A program made the translations under genes and the position numbers. A model generated the notes under the pieces. It did no database searches. It worked only from the letters and a program-made list of their open reading frames with translations, and was not told the origin of the DNA. Below are positions 63,950-64,000 of a DNA stretch of 64,000 nt, in pieces. Source of the DNA: Cladopsammia gracilis (taxonomy: Eukaryota > Cnidaria > Anthozoa > Scleractinia > Dendrophylliidae); the NCBI GenBank assembly GCA_022457155.1, contig JAJGOT010000318.1, positions 448,001-512,000 of the forward strand, given 5' to 3'. The stretch's first letter is position 1. Each line of letters starts with the position of its first letter.

Positions 63950-64000
63950 TTTAGTTCCATACGTTTTGTCTGGATAATTTTTAATGTAGAAAACAACTTT

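Overview
The window looks like intergenic, transposon-packed DNA from an invertebrate animal. The best guess is an anthozoan cnidarian such as a coral or sea anemone. That is an inference from the mix of element families: Polinton/Maverick, L1/Tx1-like LINEs, CACTA, an intron-bearing FLYWCH/MULE, Penelope and tyrosine-recombinase relics. There is no diagnostic host gene. Nearly everything interpretable belongs to mobile elements nested inside one another.

Layout. (1) 1-3811: the 3' part of a broken Ty3/Gypsy LTR retrotransposon with its 3' LTR at about 3616-3811. (2) 3812-8945: an AT-rich, decayed Polinton fragment, itself split by a 5'-truncated LINE (copy A, 5479-7503). (3) 9351-10156 and 53666-55620: the two halves of one minus-strand LINE (copy C), cut open by a Polinton. 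(4) 10157-53665: that Polinton, with 286/287-bp terminal inverted repeats beginning AG and a perfect 6-bp target duplication CAGGCT. (5) 22324-48544: a 26.2-kb CACTA/EnSpm-like element (58-bp perfect inverted repeats starting CACTA, 3-bp duplication ATT, dense subterminal arrays) sitting in the divergent promoter of the Polinton. (6) Inside the CACTA: a spliced gene of unknown function, foldback elements, a 1.5-kb TIR element carrying a Penelope relic, a tyrosine-recombinase relic, a near-complete LINE (copy B, 30601-35952) with a perfect 176-bp target duplication, and an autonomous-type MULE (36149-41805) with a five-exon PHD-FLYWCH-transposase gene. (7) 55755-59316: a LINE relic and a 2.8-kb TIR element with two tRNA-like SINE heads. 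(8) 59868-63949: LINE copy D, ORF2 only.

The Polinton is the most coherent system. Without its inserts it is about 17.1 kb, the usual size. Its left operon-like minus-strand block encodes a PPxY-motif structural protein, penton-type minor capsid protein, a small basic core protein, double jelly-roll major capsid protein, a minor-capsid/adenain-like protease fusion, a DUF5679 plus phospholipase A2-like protein, integrase, two small proteins and protein-primed type DNA polymerase B. The right block encodes the packaging ATPase, a repeat-rich fibre-like protein, an unknown protein, a two-helix membrane protein and, on the opposite strand, a VLTF3-like zinc-ribbon protein. This is a virus-like gene set. 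Single-base frameshifts in the polymerase, core and PLA2 genes and an inserted foldback element in the fibre gene say that this copy is inactive, unless some of the indels are assembly errors.

Relative age can be read from the nesting: LINE C, then the Polinton, then the CACTA and the foldback in the fibre gene, then LINE B and the MULE inside the CACTA. No host protein-coding gene was recognised.
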